A DNA stretch of 64,000 nt. It comes from Rhizomys pruinosus (lineage: Eukaryota; Chordata; Mammalia; Rodentia; Spalacidae). Within the stretch, counting starts at the first letter, position 1. Each line of letters begins with the position of its first letter. The translations under genes were made by a program, and so were the position numbers. Location of the stretch: positions 1,865,369 to 1,929,368 of the forward strand of contig VZQC01012261.1 in assembly GCA_009823505.1 (NCBI GenBank), in the 5' to 3' direction. The notes under the pieces were generated by a model. The model was not told the DNA's origin, made no database searches, and saw only the letters and a list, made by a program, of their open reading frames with translations. This document shows positions 10,656-20,981 of this stretch, in pieces.

Positions 10656-11075
10656 TTTATTTTCTTAATTAGTGAAATAATAGGTTTCGCTGTGGCATTT
10701 TCATATAAAATTTGTTTTGCTGGTTCTCTTTGCTCACTGTTCTCCCCCATCCCCAAACCCCACACCCCATACCCTTCCACCTCCCCAAAGTCCCCTTTCC
10801 ACATTCACATCATGGGTCAACAATATTTATCTTCCCCTGCTTCTTCAAAATCTTTTCTCCCTTCTCATGGTCCCCTTTCTAAACCCACACTCACCCCCAC
10901 ATAAACAGGCATATATAAAAATTAAAAGCCAAGATCTGCATATTAATCTGAGTTACCTCGTTTAACATAATTTCCAGATCTATCCATTTTCCTACAAATT
11001 ACTTAATTTCATTTTTTTCTTTATTAATGAATAAGTTCTATTGTATGTACCCCATTTTTGTTATAATCTTACCAG
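10656..11075 (-). mobile_element. Old L1 3' end, antisense
   Basis: TTCTTTATTTTCTTAATTAG, the C-rich CCCCATCCCCAAACCCC stretch, GATCTGCATATTAATCTGAG and GTTCTATTGTATGTACCCC match the order of the antisense L1 3' UTR/ORF2 end also seen at 53495-53884. Confidence 0.6.
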
Positions 11076-11165
11076 CAGTACTGACTCAGTGGTCTTGAAT
11101 TGCCTTAGTTTATATTTACTTGAAATGTTCTTATTTCTCCATCAATGTTAAAAGAAAACTCTGGG

Positions 11166-11225
11166 ATCGGGAGAGATGTTTTAGCATTAAGACCACTTGC
11201 TGTTCTTCCAGAGGACTCAGGGAGT
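11166..11225 (+). mobile_element. B2/B3-type SINE head fragment
   Basis: GATCGGGAGAGATGTTTTAGCATTAAGACC then CTTGCTGTTCTTCCAGAGG resembles a B2 head. The rest is missing or unrecognisable. Confidence 0.45.
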
Positions 11226-11574
11226 TGCCTCTCTCTACCTCTGCATCACAAGGAGTAGAAAAGCTCCCCATCGTGCCCGGCTTTATTACATGGGTACTGG
11301 GCATCAATCTCTGGTTTTCACTTTACTGAGCTATCCTCCCAGTGTCACCCTTATAGCTTTTAGCTTCTTTGCTTGGTAGTTTTGACAACTTGGTAATGTC
11401 ATGGAGAAGTTCTCTGGTTGTACCTACTTGGATTCTAAATGCTTCTTGGGCTTGGGTGTCCATTTCTTTCTGTAATCTTAAGAACTTTCCTTCTGTCACT
11501 TATTTCACTGAATAAACTGTCTGCCTTTTGTCTTTACTTCAGCTCCCTCTTTCCCTTATGGATTTTTTCTTTTA

Positions 11575-11742
11575 TATTTATTTGTTGCGTTTGTACACAC
11601 ACATGTACCACAGTGCACACATGGAGGCCAGAGGACAACTTGAGGGACTCAGTTCTCTCCTTTCCCATGTGGGCTCTTGGAATTGAACTCAAGTCATAAA
11701 GGTTGATGGCAAGCACCTCCACTGAGCCATATCGCCGACCTA
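11575..11742 (-). mobile_element. B3-like SINE
   Basis: Antisense B2/B3 order: CACACATGTACC, GGAGGCCAGAGGACAACTTG, GTGGGCTCTTGGAATTGAAC and CTGAGCCATATCGCCGACC. Confidence 0.75.
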
Positions 11743-12153
11743 TCTTGTGGGTGCTTGGGTTAGGTCTCAGAAGTATCCTAGAATGCCTGAAACTTTGATC
11801 ATGCTCATTAATTTTCCTTACATAGGTCTGAATAAATGTGCTGTTGTTTTGACCTTGTCTTCTATCCCTGAAATTTTGTCTACCGCTGGGCTCTGTCTGT
11901 CAATGACACTTTCCCTCTGTTCTATTAAGGAATAGACTGAGTGACTCTTTCACTTCCTGCATTTATGTTTGGTTCTTTTTAAAAGTCTCTATGGCCTTTA
12001 TGAATTCTCTTCCATGGTTGTTAATTCCTCCTCCAAATTACTCTTTCTTCCACTGTTGTAGTTTCCTTGTCTAAATACTGAACTGATCTCCTTCTTCTGT
12101 TCATCTGTTCGAGTCTTCCATGCTCACTGATCTTTGTTTAAAGAGAAAACTCT
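11743..12153. other. No recognisable gene
   Basis: T-rich sequence resembling antisense old L1 (for example TTGTCTACCGCTGGGCTCTGTC), not confidently assignable. Confidence 0.35.
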
Positions 12154-12377
12154 GAGAGCTGGAGAGATGGCTCAGTGCTTAAGAGCATTGGCCGCTCTCA
12201 CAGAGGACCTGAGTTTGATTCCCAGCATCCATAGCAGCTAACAACCATCCCTAACTCCAGTTCCAGGGGTCCAATTCCTTCCGATCTTTGCGGGCATTTC
12301 ATGACATAGGTGCACTTACATGCAGGTAATACATACCTACACACAAAATAAAAATAATAAAATATATTTTTAAAAAT
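12154..12377 (+). mobile_element. B2 SINE
   Basis: GAGAGCTGGAGAGATGGCTCAG head, CCAGTTCCAGGGGTCC middle, (AATAAA)n-like tail. No internal duplication. Confidence 0.9.
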
Positions 12378-12953
12378 AGTACCTTGAAACCTTTTTTCTG
12401 GAATCTCAACTATTTCCTTGTCTTTGGTATCTGGTGCTGAAGAACTATAGGTTTGCAAAGGCATCACTGTGGCTGGATATCTTTTTCATTCTTTGCATGT
12501 GTCAGGATGGATGTGCCTTCCACTTTTGACTTTTTCCTCTTTTCTAGTCTGTTTTGTTTTGTTTTATCTTATGTCAATCTTCCTGGTGATTTGTCTTCAT
12601 TTCTATTTATGTTCTCCACCACTGTATCGGGGAAGCTGACTGCAGTAATAGATACAATGATTTGACTTCAATCCTATAGCTTGTAGAAGACATTTGTGAA
12701 CTTCACTTATGTCCTCAGTAAGGTTCAGAGACAGTGGCACTACGGTATTGACTGGGGACAATGTCATTTATGCTTTTTAGTGATAAGGAGATCAACAATC
12801 TGCTCATGAGATGAGAAGAGAATGAGAAAGAAAGGAAGGAAGGAGAAAAGTAGCAATGAGAAATACATTCTTTCTTATCCACAATGTTCCCTGAGTCTTG
12901 GAGGGGGCAACATAGATGTCCCATTTAGGGCTAAGCACTCAACAGTATAGAAA
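12378..12953. other. No recognisable gene
   Basis: T-rich upstream and mixed downstream. No coding signal and no named repeat. Confidence 0.4.
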
Positions 12954-13055
12954 TGATAGAGACAGAGATAGAGCTAGAGATAGATAGAGATGATAGAGAT
13001 AGAGATAGAGATACACAGACAGAGATAGAGATACATAGATAGAGATAGATATATA
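12954..13055. repeat. (GATAGA)n microsatellite
   Basis: GATAGA/GAGATA units with CAGACA interruptions. Confidence 0.9.
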
Positions 13056-13700
13056 TTCAGCCTTTGACCAGTTATAAGTCTCCACAGTAACTACCACCCA
13101 CTGCAAAAAAGGAGCTTCTCTGACCAAAGTTGACAGTAGCACTAATCTCTGGGCATAAACATGAATATTTATGAATATTTAGAAGGCAATTTTGCGGGTA
13201 CAACACAGCCGTTTAGCAAACTGAGAACAGAATAGGTAGCTTCTGTACTGGGGCCTGGAAGCTCCCTAGCCACCAGCTTTTATCAGGTTTACAGTACCAG
13301 GCATGAATTCCTCCTGTGGTGTGGGCCTTAAATCCTCAGAAAGCAGTTGGCGGTGCTCATAACAGCCATGCCACTATTACACCAGGGAGCACAGCTTGCC
13401 TGGCAAGTTGGTAGAATAGCACAAAGGCCCATAGTCGTACAAAACTACTGATGACTCTTCTTCCCCAGCAGCTCGTATAGCACCTTCCAACACTGTCCAA
13501 CTCAGTTCCAGCTTGACTTCTCTGTCTTTCAACCAAAGCATGTCTTGCATTAGGATCTTGTCATCTAGCTCTGGGGGGAAACAAAGAGCAGGACCAATAG
13601 CCTATATTGCTTCTGGGGCCTCAGAGACCTCCCTGACAACATCTCATAGGAAAGTAGCATACCCTAGCACTAGGGTTTTCATTTGATATTAAGAAGATAA
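13056..13700. other. No recognisable gene
   Basis: Unique-looking sequence. Nothing supported. Confidence 0.45.
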
Positions 13701-13848
13701 GCCAGGCGTGGTGGCACACACCTTTAATCCTAGCACTCGGGAGGCAGAGGCAGGCAGATCTTTGTGAGTTCAAGGCCAGCCTGTTCTACAGAGTGAGTTC
13801 CAGGACAGCTGGGGCTACAAGGAGAACCTATTTTGAAAAGACAAAAAA
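13701..13848 (+). mobile_element. B1 SINE
   Basis: GCCAGGCGTGGTGGCACACACC through AGCTGGGGCTACAAGGAGAACC, followed by an A/T tail. Confidence 0.93.
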
Positions 13849-13914
13849 TATATATATAAATATGAATAATATTTGTTCTTGTATAGATCTCATGTTAGAA
13901 AATGGAGGAAAGCC

Positions 13915-14076
13915 GCCGGGCATGGTGGCGCACGCCTTTAATCCTAGCACTTGGGAGGCAGAGGCAGGCGGATCTTTGTGAGTTCAAGGCCAGCCTGGTC
14001 TACAGAGTGAGTTCCAGGGCAGCTGGGGCTACAGGGAGACCCTGTCTTGAAAAGACAAAAAAAAAAAAAAGAAAGC
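13915..14076 (+). mobile_element. B1 SINE, young copy with perfect TSD
   Basis: GCCGGGCATGGTGGCGCACG start and CCCTGTCTTGAAAAGAC end, flanked by the 15-bp duplication AAATGGAGGAAAGCC at 13900-13914 and 14077-14091. Retained CpGs suggest a recent insertion. Confidence 0.96.
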
Positions 14077-14091
14077 AAATGGAGGAAAGCC

Positions 14092-14645
14092 TCAAGACCT
14101 AGTTGACATTTGGTCTTGTTTGCAAATTGTCCATTTAAAATGCTGGTGAGATGGCTCAGTGGATAAAGGTACTTCCACATATGCACTTCCAAGCAAAGAG
14201 AACACTGCAGGCTGGAGATTCATGATGAACCCTTGCATATCTGATGCACATTACATGGCATTGGAGGAAACAGAATGCCCTGAAGCTGCACCTGCAAAGA
14301 ATGCAGCGTCCCCACAGGCCACATCTGCCTCTCCCAGACTGGACATCTAAGGGAAGTCCTATGTCTGATGCTTACATGTTGCTTCTTCAATCTCAGCTGG
14401 CAAGATGTTTCAATCAGACTAGTAGGGTGTGTGCCTTTCCCTCCTCATGACTCCATAATTTTCCTTGTCTTCCTTGCCTCAGTAGCTATTCTTTGTCCCT
14501 GGGACATGCCCACTGCAGGTTACACACATCATTAGACATTCATTACTCAAAATGTCCTCATTGACAGAGCAGAAGATATACTGTACTAACTTCCTTGCCA
14601 TCTCTTGGTCCAGACAAGTAGACAATGAAGACAGACCATGTTAGG
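14092..14645. other. Mostly unassigned; B2/B3 head fragment near 14139
   Basis: AATGCTGGTGAGATGGCTCAGTGG near 14139-14165 is a SINE head fragment. The rest shows nothing I can identify. Confidence 0.4.
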
Positions 14646-14657
14646 AGACAATGACCT

Positions 14658-14890
14658 GGGGCTGGAGAGATGGCTCAGTGGTTAAGAGCACCGACTGCTC
14701 TTGCAGAGAACCCAGGTTCAATTCCCAGCACCCACATGGCAGCTAAGAACCATCTTTAACCCCAGTTCCAGGGGAATCCAACACACTCTTCTGACCTCCA
14801 CAGCATTGCACGACACAGGTGCACCAACCTACATGCAGACAGTACACTCTTACACATAAAATAATAAATAAATAAATTTTAAAGAAAAGA
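14658..14890 (+). mobile_element. B2 SINE
   Basis: Full-length, without the internal duplication. The target-site duplication AGACAATGACCT occurs at 14646-14657 and 14891-14902. Confidence 0.95.
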
Positions 14891-14902
14891 AGACAATGAC
14901 CT

Positions 14903-16439
14903 TGGTCCTGGTAGGGCAAGAGTTAGGGGTGCTGACACCATCACATGTGAGGTCCTGATATTATCAATGGACACGGGAGTTTGGTGAGTGCCTACCAGAT
15001 TTCTAGTTTCTTCACTCTAGAACAACAAAGGACAAGGACACCAAATAGATAATCATTTGATTTTTTAGGTAAAAATCACCAATCTAAAAGCCTGAAAATG
15101 TACAACTTTTGGCTGTGCAGGATGGACTGAGAAATGCCAGCAGAGAGGCTGACCCATCTGAACATTAAAGAAAGCGGAACCTTAGACTGCCTGAGTCACA
15201 GACACTGAACATCTCTCTGAATTCTATTGGGGTTAACTGCTTATAATGGGCCCTAACGAAGTTTACCTTCCAGATGCTGAGAAACCTTCCTACTTCTCCC
15301 CTTTATAGGAAAAAGAAAAACATGATGGTACTGAAATCATTCCCTAACTGTAAATTAGAGTCAACTGTTATAGTGGTAATTTCTTATAAAACAGGTATAA
15401 CTACCCTTTTTTAATTGACTGATAGGCATAGGAACTGTGAAAGGATAATTCTCTATCTAGAGCCAAATTCAATAGTAAAGTCTTTATAAGCTGTGTAATT
15501 AAGCAAAATATATTAGTACAGGAAAGCTCTGACATCAGCACTGAATTATTCTGCCTAGGAGATGTTGGCTAGGGGATTCAAACCCCCCCCCCAAAATTAT
15601 AAAGGTCTTTTGCCTATAAGTGGGATATATGCAAGGAGAAAGGCAGTAAGTCCCTGTTGTCGAAGACCTGGTGTGAGCATAAAAAAATGTTATGAGACGT
15701 CACTTGCTAACATACAACTGGCCTCTGAAATGCCAGAGAGCGTTACCAAAGGCCACTAAAGCAATACAGCAAAATATTGGTCTACTTGAGACAAGCAAGA
15801 CTCCTCCATCAGTATCAGCTACACCTCAACTGCCTGGAGATACTGTGCAACAGTGGCAGCCATGTGTCTATATAGATCCCAAATCTAATTGGCTAGTAGC
15901 TCTCTCCTTGGAGGAATAATTCACAGCAGATGCCACAAGCTATGTCCTCTAGTGGTTAGGAGATGTTATAAGCCACAATAAGAACTTGTCACACTTTATA
16001 GAGAAACCACAGTTTGTGGATTAGCATACCATCCAAGCATCTGTATCTATGCTCACAGTTTAGCTTGCCATAATAATTAGTACAGCTTAAATGCCTGTAC
16101 ATCCAATTGTTTGTGCTTTGTTAGTATGACTAAAAAGGTATCACTGGATAAGCTGTCAACCCATGAAGGGAAACAACCTGAACAGACTAGAGTCCAAAAT
16201 GACAACTCCAAAGAAAGTAGACTGTTTTCTTCTCAACCACTTGTGCCCCTTTCCCAAAGCCTAGGGAACAAATTGCAGAGAGGAGGCATGATAGAATGTA
16301 ATGGCTGTGGAGAGATAGGGGTGAATCATGAGACTATGGCAATATAGACTGGACTCCTAATTGATCAACATGCCTATGCATACAAGCATCTCCAACTGGA
16401 CTATGGGAACCTTGGGTTGTTCAAAATTTGGACAAAGAT
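14903..16439. other. Unassigned; possibly old retroelement material
   Basis: No gene. The stretch from about 15560 leads without a visible break into an L1 3' end at 16440, so part may be an unrecognised old element. The C-run at 15585-15593 could hide an indel. Confidence 0.35.
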
Positions 16440-16560
16440 ACTTGCAAAATGCACCAATTACCTAATTGTACGGCAAACTGAGTAACATCAGTGTTATCTG
16501 AAAACAACTGTGTTATTATATTGTAGAATCCCTTAAAAATAAACAAATAAAAGAGGGGAA
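16440..16560 (+). mobile_element. L1 3' UTR end fragment
   Basis: CACCAATTACCTAATTGTACGG, CAAACTGAGTAACATC and AACAACTGTGTTATTATATTG match, base for base in places, the reverse complement of the L1 3' end at 4590-4670. Confidence 0.7.
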
Positions 16561-16574
16561 AAATTGTAACTTCT

Positions 16575-16817
16575 GGGCTGGAGAGATGGCCTAGCGATTA
16601 AGATCGCCAACTGCTCTTACAGAGGACCCAGGTTCGAACCCCAGCACCCACATGGCGGCCGAGAATCATCTGAAACTCCAATTCGAGGAGAATTCCAGTT
16701 CCAGGGGAATCCAACACCCTCTTCTGACCTCTGCAGCATTGCACGACACAGGTGCACAAACCTACATGCAGACAGTACATTCATACACATATAGAAATAA
16801 AGAAAAAAATAAAAAAT
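16575..16817 (+). mobile_element. B2 SINE, duplication-bearing subfamily
   Basis: GGGCTGGAGAGATGGCCTAGCG head, with the duplicated CCAATTCGAGGAGA / CCAGTTCCAGGGGA. Flanked by AAATTGTAACTTCT at 16561-16574 and 16818-16831. Confidence 0.95.
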
Positions 16818-16831
16818 AAATTGTAACTTCT

Positions 16832-16986
16832 AGCCAGGCATGGTGGTGCATTCCTTTAATCCTAGCACTTGAGAGGCAGAGGCAGGTGGATCTCTGTGAG
16901 TTCAAGTCGGCCTGGGTGTGAGTGAGTTCCAGGCCAGCTGGGGCTATAGAGAGACCCTGTCTCGAAAAGACCAAAAAAAAAAAAAA
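16832..16986 (+). mobile_element. B1 SINE in the same target as the preceding B2
   Basis: AGCCAGGCATGGTGGTGC to CCCTGTCTCGAAAAGACC plus poly-A. The B2 target duplication AAATTGTAACTTCT appears a third time at 16987-17000, so the B1 integrated at the same short motif. Confidence 0.95.
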
Positions 16987-17049
16987 AAATTGTAACTTCT
17001 TTCTGATTTTTTTCAATGATTCAATGGTCAGTCAAGAGTGTACTGTTCA

Positions 17050-17249
17050 GGGGGATGGAGAGATGGCTGCTCTTGCAGAAGATATGGGTTCTGTTCCAAG
17101 TACCCACATGGTAGCTAACAACCATCTGTAACTCCAGTTCCAGGAGATGTGACACCCTCTTCTGACCTCCACAGGCATTGCATGACATGGGTACACTAAC
17201 ATACATAGAGGCAATAGAGTCATACACATAAAAATAATAAATATTTAAA
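17050..17249 (+). mobile_element. B2 SINE with deleted A-box region
   Basis: GATGGAGAGATGGCTGCTCTTGCAG shows a deletion of the usual CAGTGGTTAAGAGCACTG segment. The remainder to the AAAATAATAAAT tail is normal. Confidence 0.85.
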
Positions 17250-17347
17250 GTTTTAGTTCAGTTTCCAAATTTTCGTGTAGCTTCTATGGTTTGTTTTGCT
17301 ATTGATTTCTACTTTAATTCTACTGTGTTCTCTTAAGACACAGAAAA

Positions 17348-17492
17348 TTTTTGTTTTTTTGTTTTTTTGTTTTTCGAGACAGTGTCTCCCTGTAGCCCCA
17401 GCTGGCCTGGAACTCGCTATTTAGACCAGGCTGGCCTCAATCTCACAGGCTGGCCTCTGCTTCTCAAGTGCTGGGATTAAAGGCCTAGCTTG
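17348..17492 (-). mobile_element. B1 SINE
   Basis: TTTTTCGAGACAGTGTCTCCCTG, CCAGGCTGGCCTC, GTGCTGGGATTAAAGGCC. The 5' end is slightly shortened. Confidence 0.9.
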
Positions 17493-17976
17493 TTTTTTTA
17501 TATTGATTTTGTATCCTGCTACTTTGCTGAAACGTTTATCAGATCTAAGAGTTTTCTGGTGGAATGTTTAGCATCTTCTAAGTATAGACTGTCATCTGCA
17601 AATAGGGATAATTTGCCTTCCTTATTTCCTACTTGTATCCCTTAAATTTCTCTCTTTTGTGTGATTGCTATAGTGTAAAAATATTTCTGATTTTAGAAGA
17701 AATGTTGGCTATGAGTTTGTCATATACAGCCTTTATTATATAGCAATGTGTTCTTTCTATTCCCATTTTCTTCAGGGATTTTATCACGAAGGAATGCTGA
17801 ACTTTGTCAAATGCCATTTTTGTATCTACTCGTAAACATGTGATTTCTTTTCTAAAGTTTATTTATGACCCATATTACAACTACTGATTTGCATGTTTGC
17901 ATCCCTGTTTGATATCAACTTGGTCATGATGTATGATCTTAATGTGTGACTGAATTTACTTTGCGAAATGTTTTTA

Positions 17977-18161
17977 AGATTTCATTATTTTTATTTTATG
18001 AGTGTATTGCCTGCGTGTGCATAAGTGGACCCGTGTCATGCAATGCCTGCAGAAATTAGAAGGGGGCATTGGAACTGGAATTATGGATGATTGTTAGACA
18101 CTATGTGTGTGGTGGGAACTGACCCTGGTCCTCTGCAAGAGCAGCCATCTCTCCAGTCCCC
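17977..18161 (-). mobile_element. B2 SINE, shortened
   Basis: TTTTATGAGTGTATTGCCTGCG to CCTCTGCAAGAGCAGCCATCTCTCCAGTCCC. The tRNA-like head lacks the CAGTGCTCTTAACC segment. Confidence 0.85.
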
Positions 18162-18370
18162 AGTTTGCAAAAATTTTATTGAGAACTTTATGTGTATTCA
18201 TCAGGAAAATTGGTATATGGCTTTCTTTTTTGTGCTGTTTTTCTCCAGTTTGGGTGTCGGGGTAACGCTGGCTTTGCAGGTGAGTCTGCCTGTGTTCCTT
18301 CTCTTTCTGTTTTATGAAACCGTTTGAGGAGCATTGGTGTCACCTCTTCTTTAAAAGTTTAGCAGATTTC

Positions 18371-18590
18371 GGGGCTGGAGAGACAGCGTAGCAGATAAGA
18401 GCACCGACTGCTCTTGCAGAGGACCCAGGTTCGATCCCCGGCACCCACATGGTGGCTGAGAACCGTCTGTAACTCCAGTTCCAGGAGAACTCCAGTTCCA
18501 GGGGAATCTGACACCCTTTTCTGACCTCCAAGGCATTGCACGACACGGGTGCACAAACCTACATGCAGACAGTACATTCATACACATATC
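18371..18590 (+). mobile_element. B2 SINE, left part at an assembly foldback
   Basis: GGGGCTGGAGAGACAGCG to TACACATAT, with no A-rich tail; sequence then folds back. AAGTTTAGCAGATTT lies just upstream (about 18355-18369) and again just after the second B2 part (about 19031-19045). One insertion is therefore represented by two pieces. Confidence 0.8.
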
Positions 18591-18788
18591 GCAGTCGGTG
18601 CTCTTATCTGCCTTACGGCTTTGTCTCTCCAGCCCCGAAATCTGCTAAACTTTTAAAGAAGAGGTGACACCAATGCTCCTCAAACGGTTTCATAAAACAG
18701 AAAGAGACGGAAACGGCAGACGCACCATGCCTAAAGGCCGCGTTACCCCTGACACCCAAACTGGTAGAAAAACAGCACAAAAAGAAAG
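18591..18788. other. Inverted foldback copy of 18221-18411, ending at N
   Basis: This stretch is the reverse complement of 18411 down to about 18221, clean near 18591-18700 and full of substitutions and indels toward the N at 18789. That is the pattern of an unpolished read chimera, not biology. Confidence 0.85.
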
Positions 18789-18789
18789 N

Positions 18790-18976
18790 CAATTGCTCTT
18801 GCAGAGGACCCAGGTTCAATCCCCAGCACCCATATGGCGGCTGAGAACCTTCTGTAACTCCAATTCCAGGAGAACTCCAGTTCCAGGGGAATCCAACACC
18901 CTCTTCTGACATCCGACGCACTGCATGACACGGGTGCACAAACCTACATGCAGACAGTACATTCATACACATAAAA

Positions 18977-19026
<50 letters not shown>

Positions 19027-19030
19027 TTAC
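18790..19030 (+). mobile_element. B2 SINE, right part after the gap
   Basis: Starts inside the B2 (CAATTGCTCTTGCAGAGG), carries the internal duplication, and ends in a long (AAAT)n tail and the AAGTTTAGCAGATTT target duplication. Differs from the left part at several bases. Confidence 0.85.
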
Positions 19031-19439
19031 AAGTTTAGCAGATTTGGGCAGTGGGTCTATCCAGTGCTAGAAATTTCTCATTAGGAGACTCTACTTCTTT
19101 AATCTCACAGCCTGTTATGGATGTTTAAGTTGTTTACATAAATCTTTAATTGATTGTGGTAGGTCATATGTGTCTAATATTTATCTATTTCTTCTTAATT
19201 TTCCAGCTTTTTGAAATAGAAATTTTCAAAGCACTTCCTAATCATTCTCTGTATTTCATTGTCATGTTCTGTTTCTATATCACTTATTCCATTAATTTGG
19301 GTCTTTTGTATCTTTCAGGTAGTTTTTCCAAAGTTTTGTTCATTTTATTTTTCCTCTCTTTGTTTGGTTGATTCTTTGTGTTAGTCTTTTAGCTGAAAAG
19401 CTGATGGCCTGAATCTGATTCTGGGAGCCTCTGTAAAGG

Positions 19440-19580
19440 TGGGGGGTGAACACTCATCCCACAAGCTTGTCCTCTGACCTCCATATGTGCACTGTGGTAT
19501 GTGTGCTCATAAAGACACAGTGTATCCATGCATGCATACATACATACACATACACTAAAAGTAAATACATTTTAAAATTG
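19440..19580 (+). mobile_element. B2/B3 3' half
   Basis: GTCCTCTGACCTCCATATGTGC, CATGCATGCATACATACATAC and an A-rich tail. No tRNA-like head. Confidence 0.6.
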
Positions 19581-19683
19581 AGAGTGGGGTGTTGAAATCA
19601 CCCACTATGTGGTTTGAATGTGAAATGCCCCCCCCATAGGCTCATGTAGGAAGATTATGAACCCTTTAAAAAGTGGAGCCCTT

Positions 19684-19831
19684 GCTGGGCATAGTGGTGC
19701 ATGCCTTTAATCCCAGCATTCGGGAGACAGAGGCAGGCAGATCTCTGTGAGTTCAAGGTCAGTCTGGTCTACAGAGATAGCTCCAGGCCAGCTGGGGCTA
19801 CAGGGAGATCATGTCTCAAAAAAAAAAAAAA
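19684..19831 (+). mobile_element. B1 SINE
   Basis: GCTGGGCATAGTGGTGC to GGGAGATCATGTCTC plus poly-A. Target duplication AAAGTGGAGCCCT at 19670-19682 and 19832-19844. Confidence 0.95.
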
Positions 19832-19886
19832 AAAGTGGAGCCCTACTAGAGGAGATAATCACTGAAGACTTTGAAGTGTTATGGAC

Positions 19887-20111
19887 TTTTTAAAATTTAT
19901 TTACTATTTTTTATGTGTATGAGTGTACTGTCTGCATGTACGTTGCTGCACCCGTGTCGTGCAATGCCTCGGAGGTCAGAAGAGGGTGTCAGATTCCCCT
20001 GGAACTGGAGTTAAGACTGCCCTTAGCCACCATGTGGGTGCTGGGAATTGAACCTGGGTCTGCTGCAAGAGCAGTCAGTGCTCTTAGCCGCTGAGCCATC
20101 TCTCCAGCCTC
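19887..20111 (-). mobile_element. B2 SINE
   Basis: Antisense B2 from TTTTTAAAATTTATTT to GAGCCATCTCTCCAGCC, without the internal duplication. Confidence 0.93.
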
Positions 20112-20116
20112 CGAAC

Positions 20117-20338
20117 TTTTTTTTAAGACTTTCCTTTTTATGTGTGTGAGTGTATTGCCCATATGGATGTAAGTGCACCATGTCATGCAGTGCCCTCAGA
20201 GGTCAGAAGAGTGTGTTGAATACCTTAGGACTGGAGTTACAGAGGGTTGTTAGCCACCATATGGCTGCTGGGAACCAAACCCAGGACTTCTGCAAGAGCA
20301 GCCAGTGCTTTTAACCGCTGAACCATCTCTCCAGCCCC
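20117..20338 (-). mobile_element. B2 SINE
   Basis: Second antisense B2 directly adjoining the first, ending AACCATCTCTCCAGCCCC. AAGACTTTC occurs at both edges as a possible short target duplication. Confidence 0.9.
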
Positions 20339-20339
20339 A

Positions 20340-20528
20340 AAAAGACTTTCTTAAATTATGTGCATCTATGTGTCTGTGTATGTGTTGTGCACATGCATGC
20401 AGGTGCCCATGGAGGCCAGAGGTGTCAGATGACCCTGGAGCCACAGTTACAGGGCAAGACACCGGTGCAGGTGCTGGGAGCCAAACTGGGTCCTCTGCAA
20501 TAGCAGTACACACTCTTAATTGCAGACC
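20340..20528 (-). mobile_element. B3-like SINE, diverged
   Basis: TGTGTTGTGCACATGCATGCAGG, CCATGGAGGCCAGAGGTGTC and GTGCTGGGAGCCAAACTGGGTCCTCTG follow the antisense B3/B2 order. Third tRNA-type SINE in a row in the same direction. Confidence 0.7.
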
Positions 20529-20831
20529 CCAGCTTGAAAGTTATACCCTGGCTCCACTTCCTGCTTGCTCTCTGCAGCCTGACGCTGTTACCACGCCCCG
20601 CCCCACCCCCACCCTCACCCTGGTGGGCTGTATCCCTCTGGAACTGTAAGCCAAAATAAACCTTTACTGACTTAAGCTGCTTGTCTCAGGGTGTTTTTAT
20701 CACAGAAACAGAAAGGTAACTGAGACTGTCGTTGTATCCGGATCCATCTGCCCTTTTATGCCCTTTAGCCTTTAGTCTCACAAAGCTGGCAGCCGCAGCA
20801 TTCACTGCATACACATTATAATTGTTTGATT

Positions 20832-20912
20832 TTTTTGAGACAAGGTTCTCACTATGTAGCCCTAACTCGCCTAGAACTTTCTATGTAGATCAGAGATCAA
20901 CATGCTTCTGGT
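20832..20912 (-). mobile_element. B1 SINE fragment
   Basis: TTTTTTGAGACAAGGTTCTCACTATGTAGCC then CGCCTAGAACTTTCTATGTAGATC: 3' part of an old antisense B1. Confidence 0.75.
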
Positions 20913-20981
20913 ATGATTAATGGTGTACCCCCACTTGTTAAAACTTCTTAATGAATTATTTTCATTAATCTGTAGAGACTT

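Larger units (their letters stand above)
17493..19380 (-). mobile_element. Old L1 ORF2 fragment, antisense, split by SINEs
   Basis: TTTTGTATCCTGCTACTTTGCTGAAACG, GACTGTCATCTGCAAATAGGG and TTACTTGTATCCC-like wording are the antisense of the L1 reverse-transcriptase region around FADD. The element resumes after the B2s (about 19045-19380: CATTAATTTGGGTCTTTTG, GGTTGATTCTTTG). Stops everywhere; a relic. Confidence 0.75.
19610..20740 (+). repeat. Rodent interspersed repeat (GGTTTGAATG family), full of SINEs
   Basis: Starts GTGGTTTGAATGTGAAATGC and ends CTGGAACTGTAAGCCAAAATAAACC, CTTAAGCTGCTTGTC, TTTTATCACAG. The same start and end words occur at 28660-29110 and 44711-45470, so this is a family. 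The name is unknown to me. A B1 and three B2-type SINEs interrupt it. Confidence 0.7.

Noticed and set aside
18340..18972. Long palindrome or inverted SINE pair as a hairpin RNA source
   Set aside because: The inverted arm ends at an N, carries read-like errors, and both B2 pieces share one target duplication; an assembly foldback explains it.
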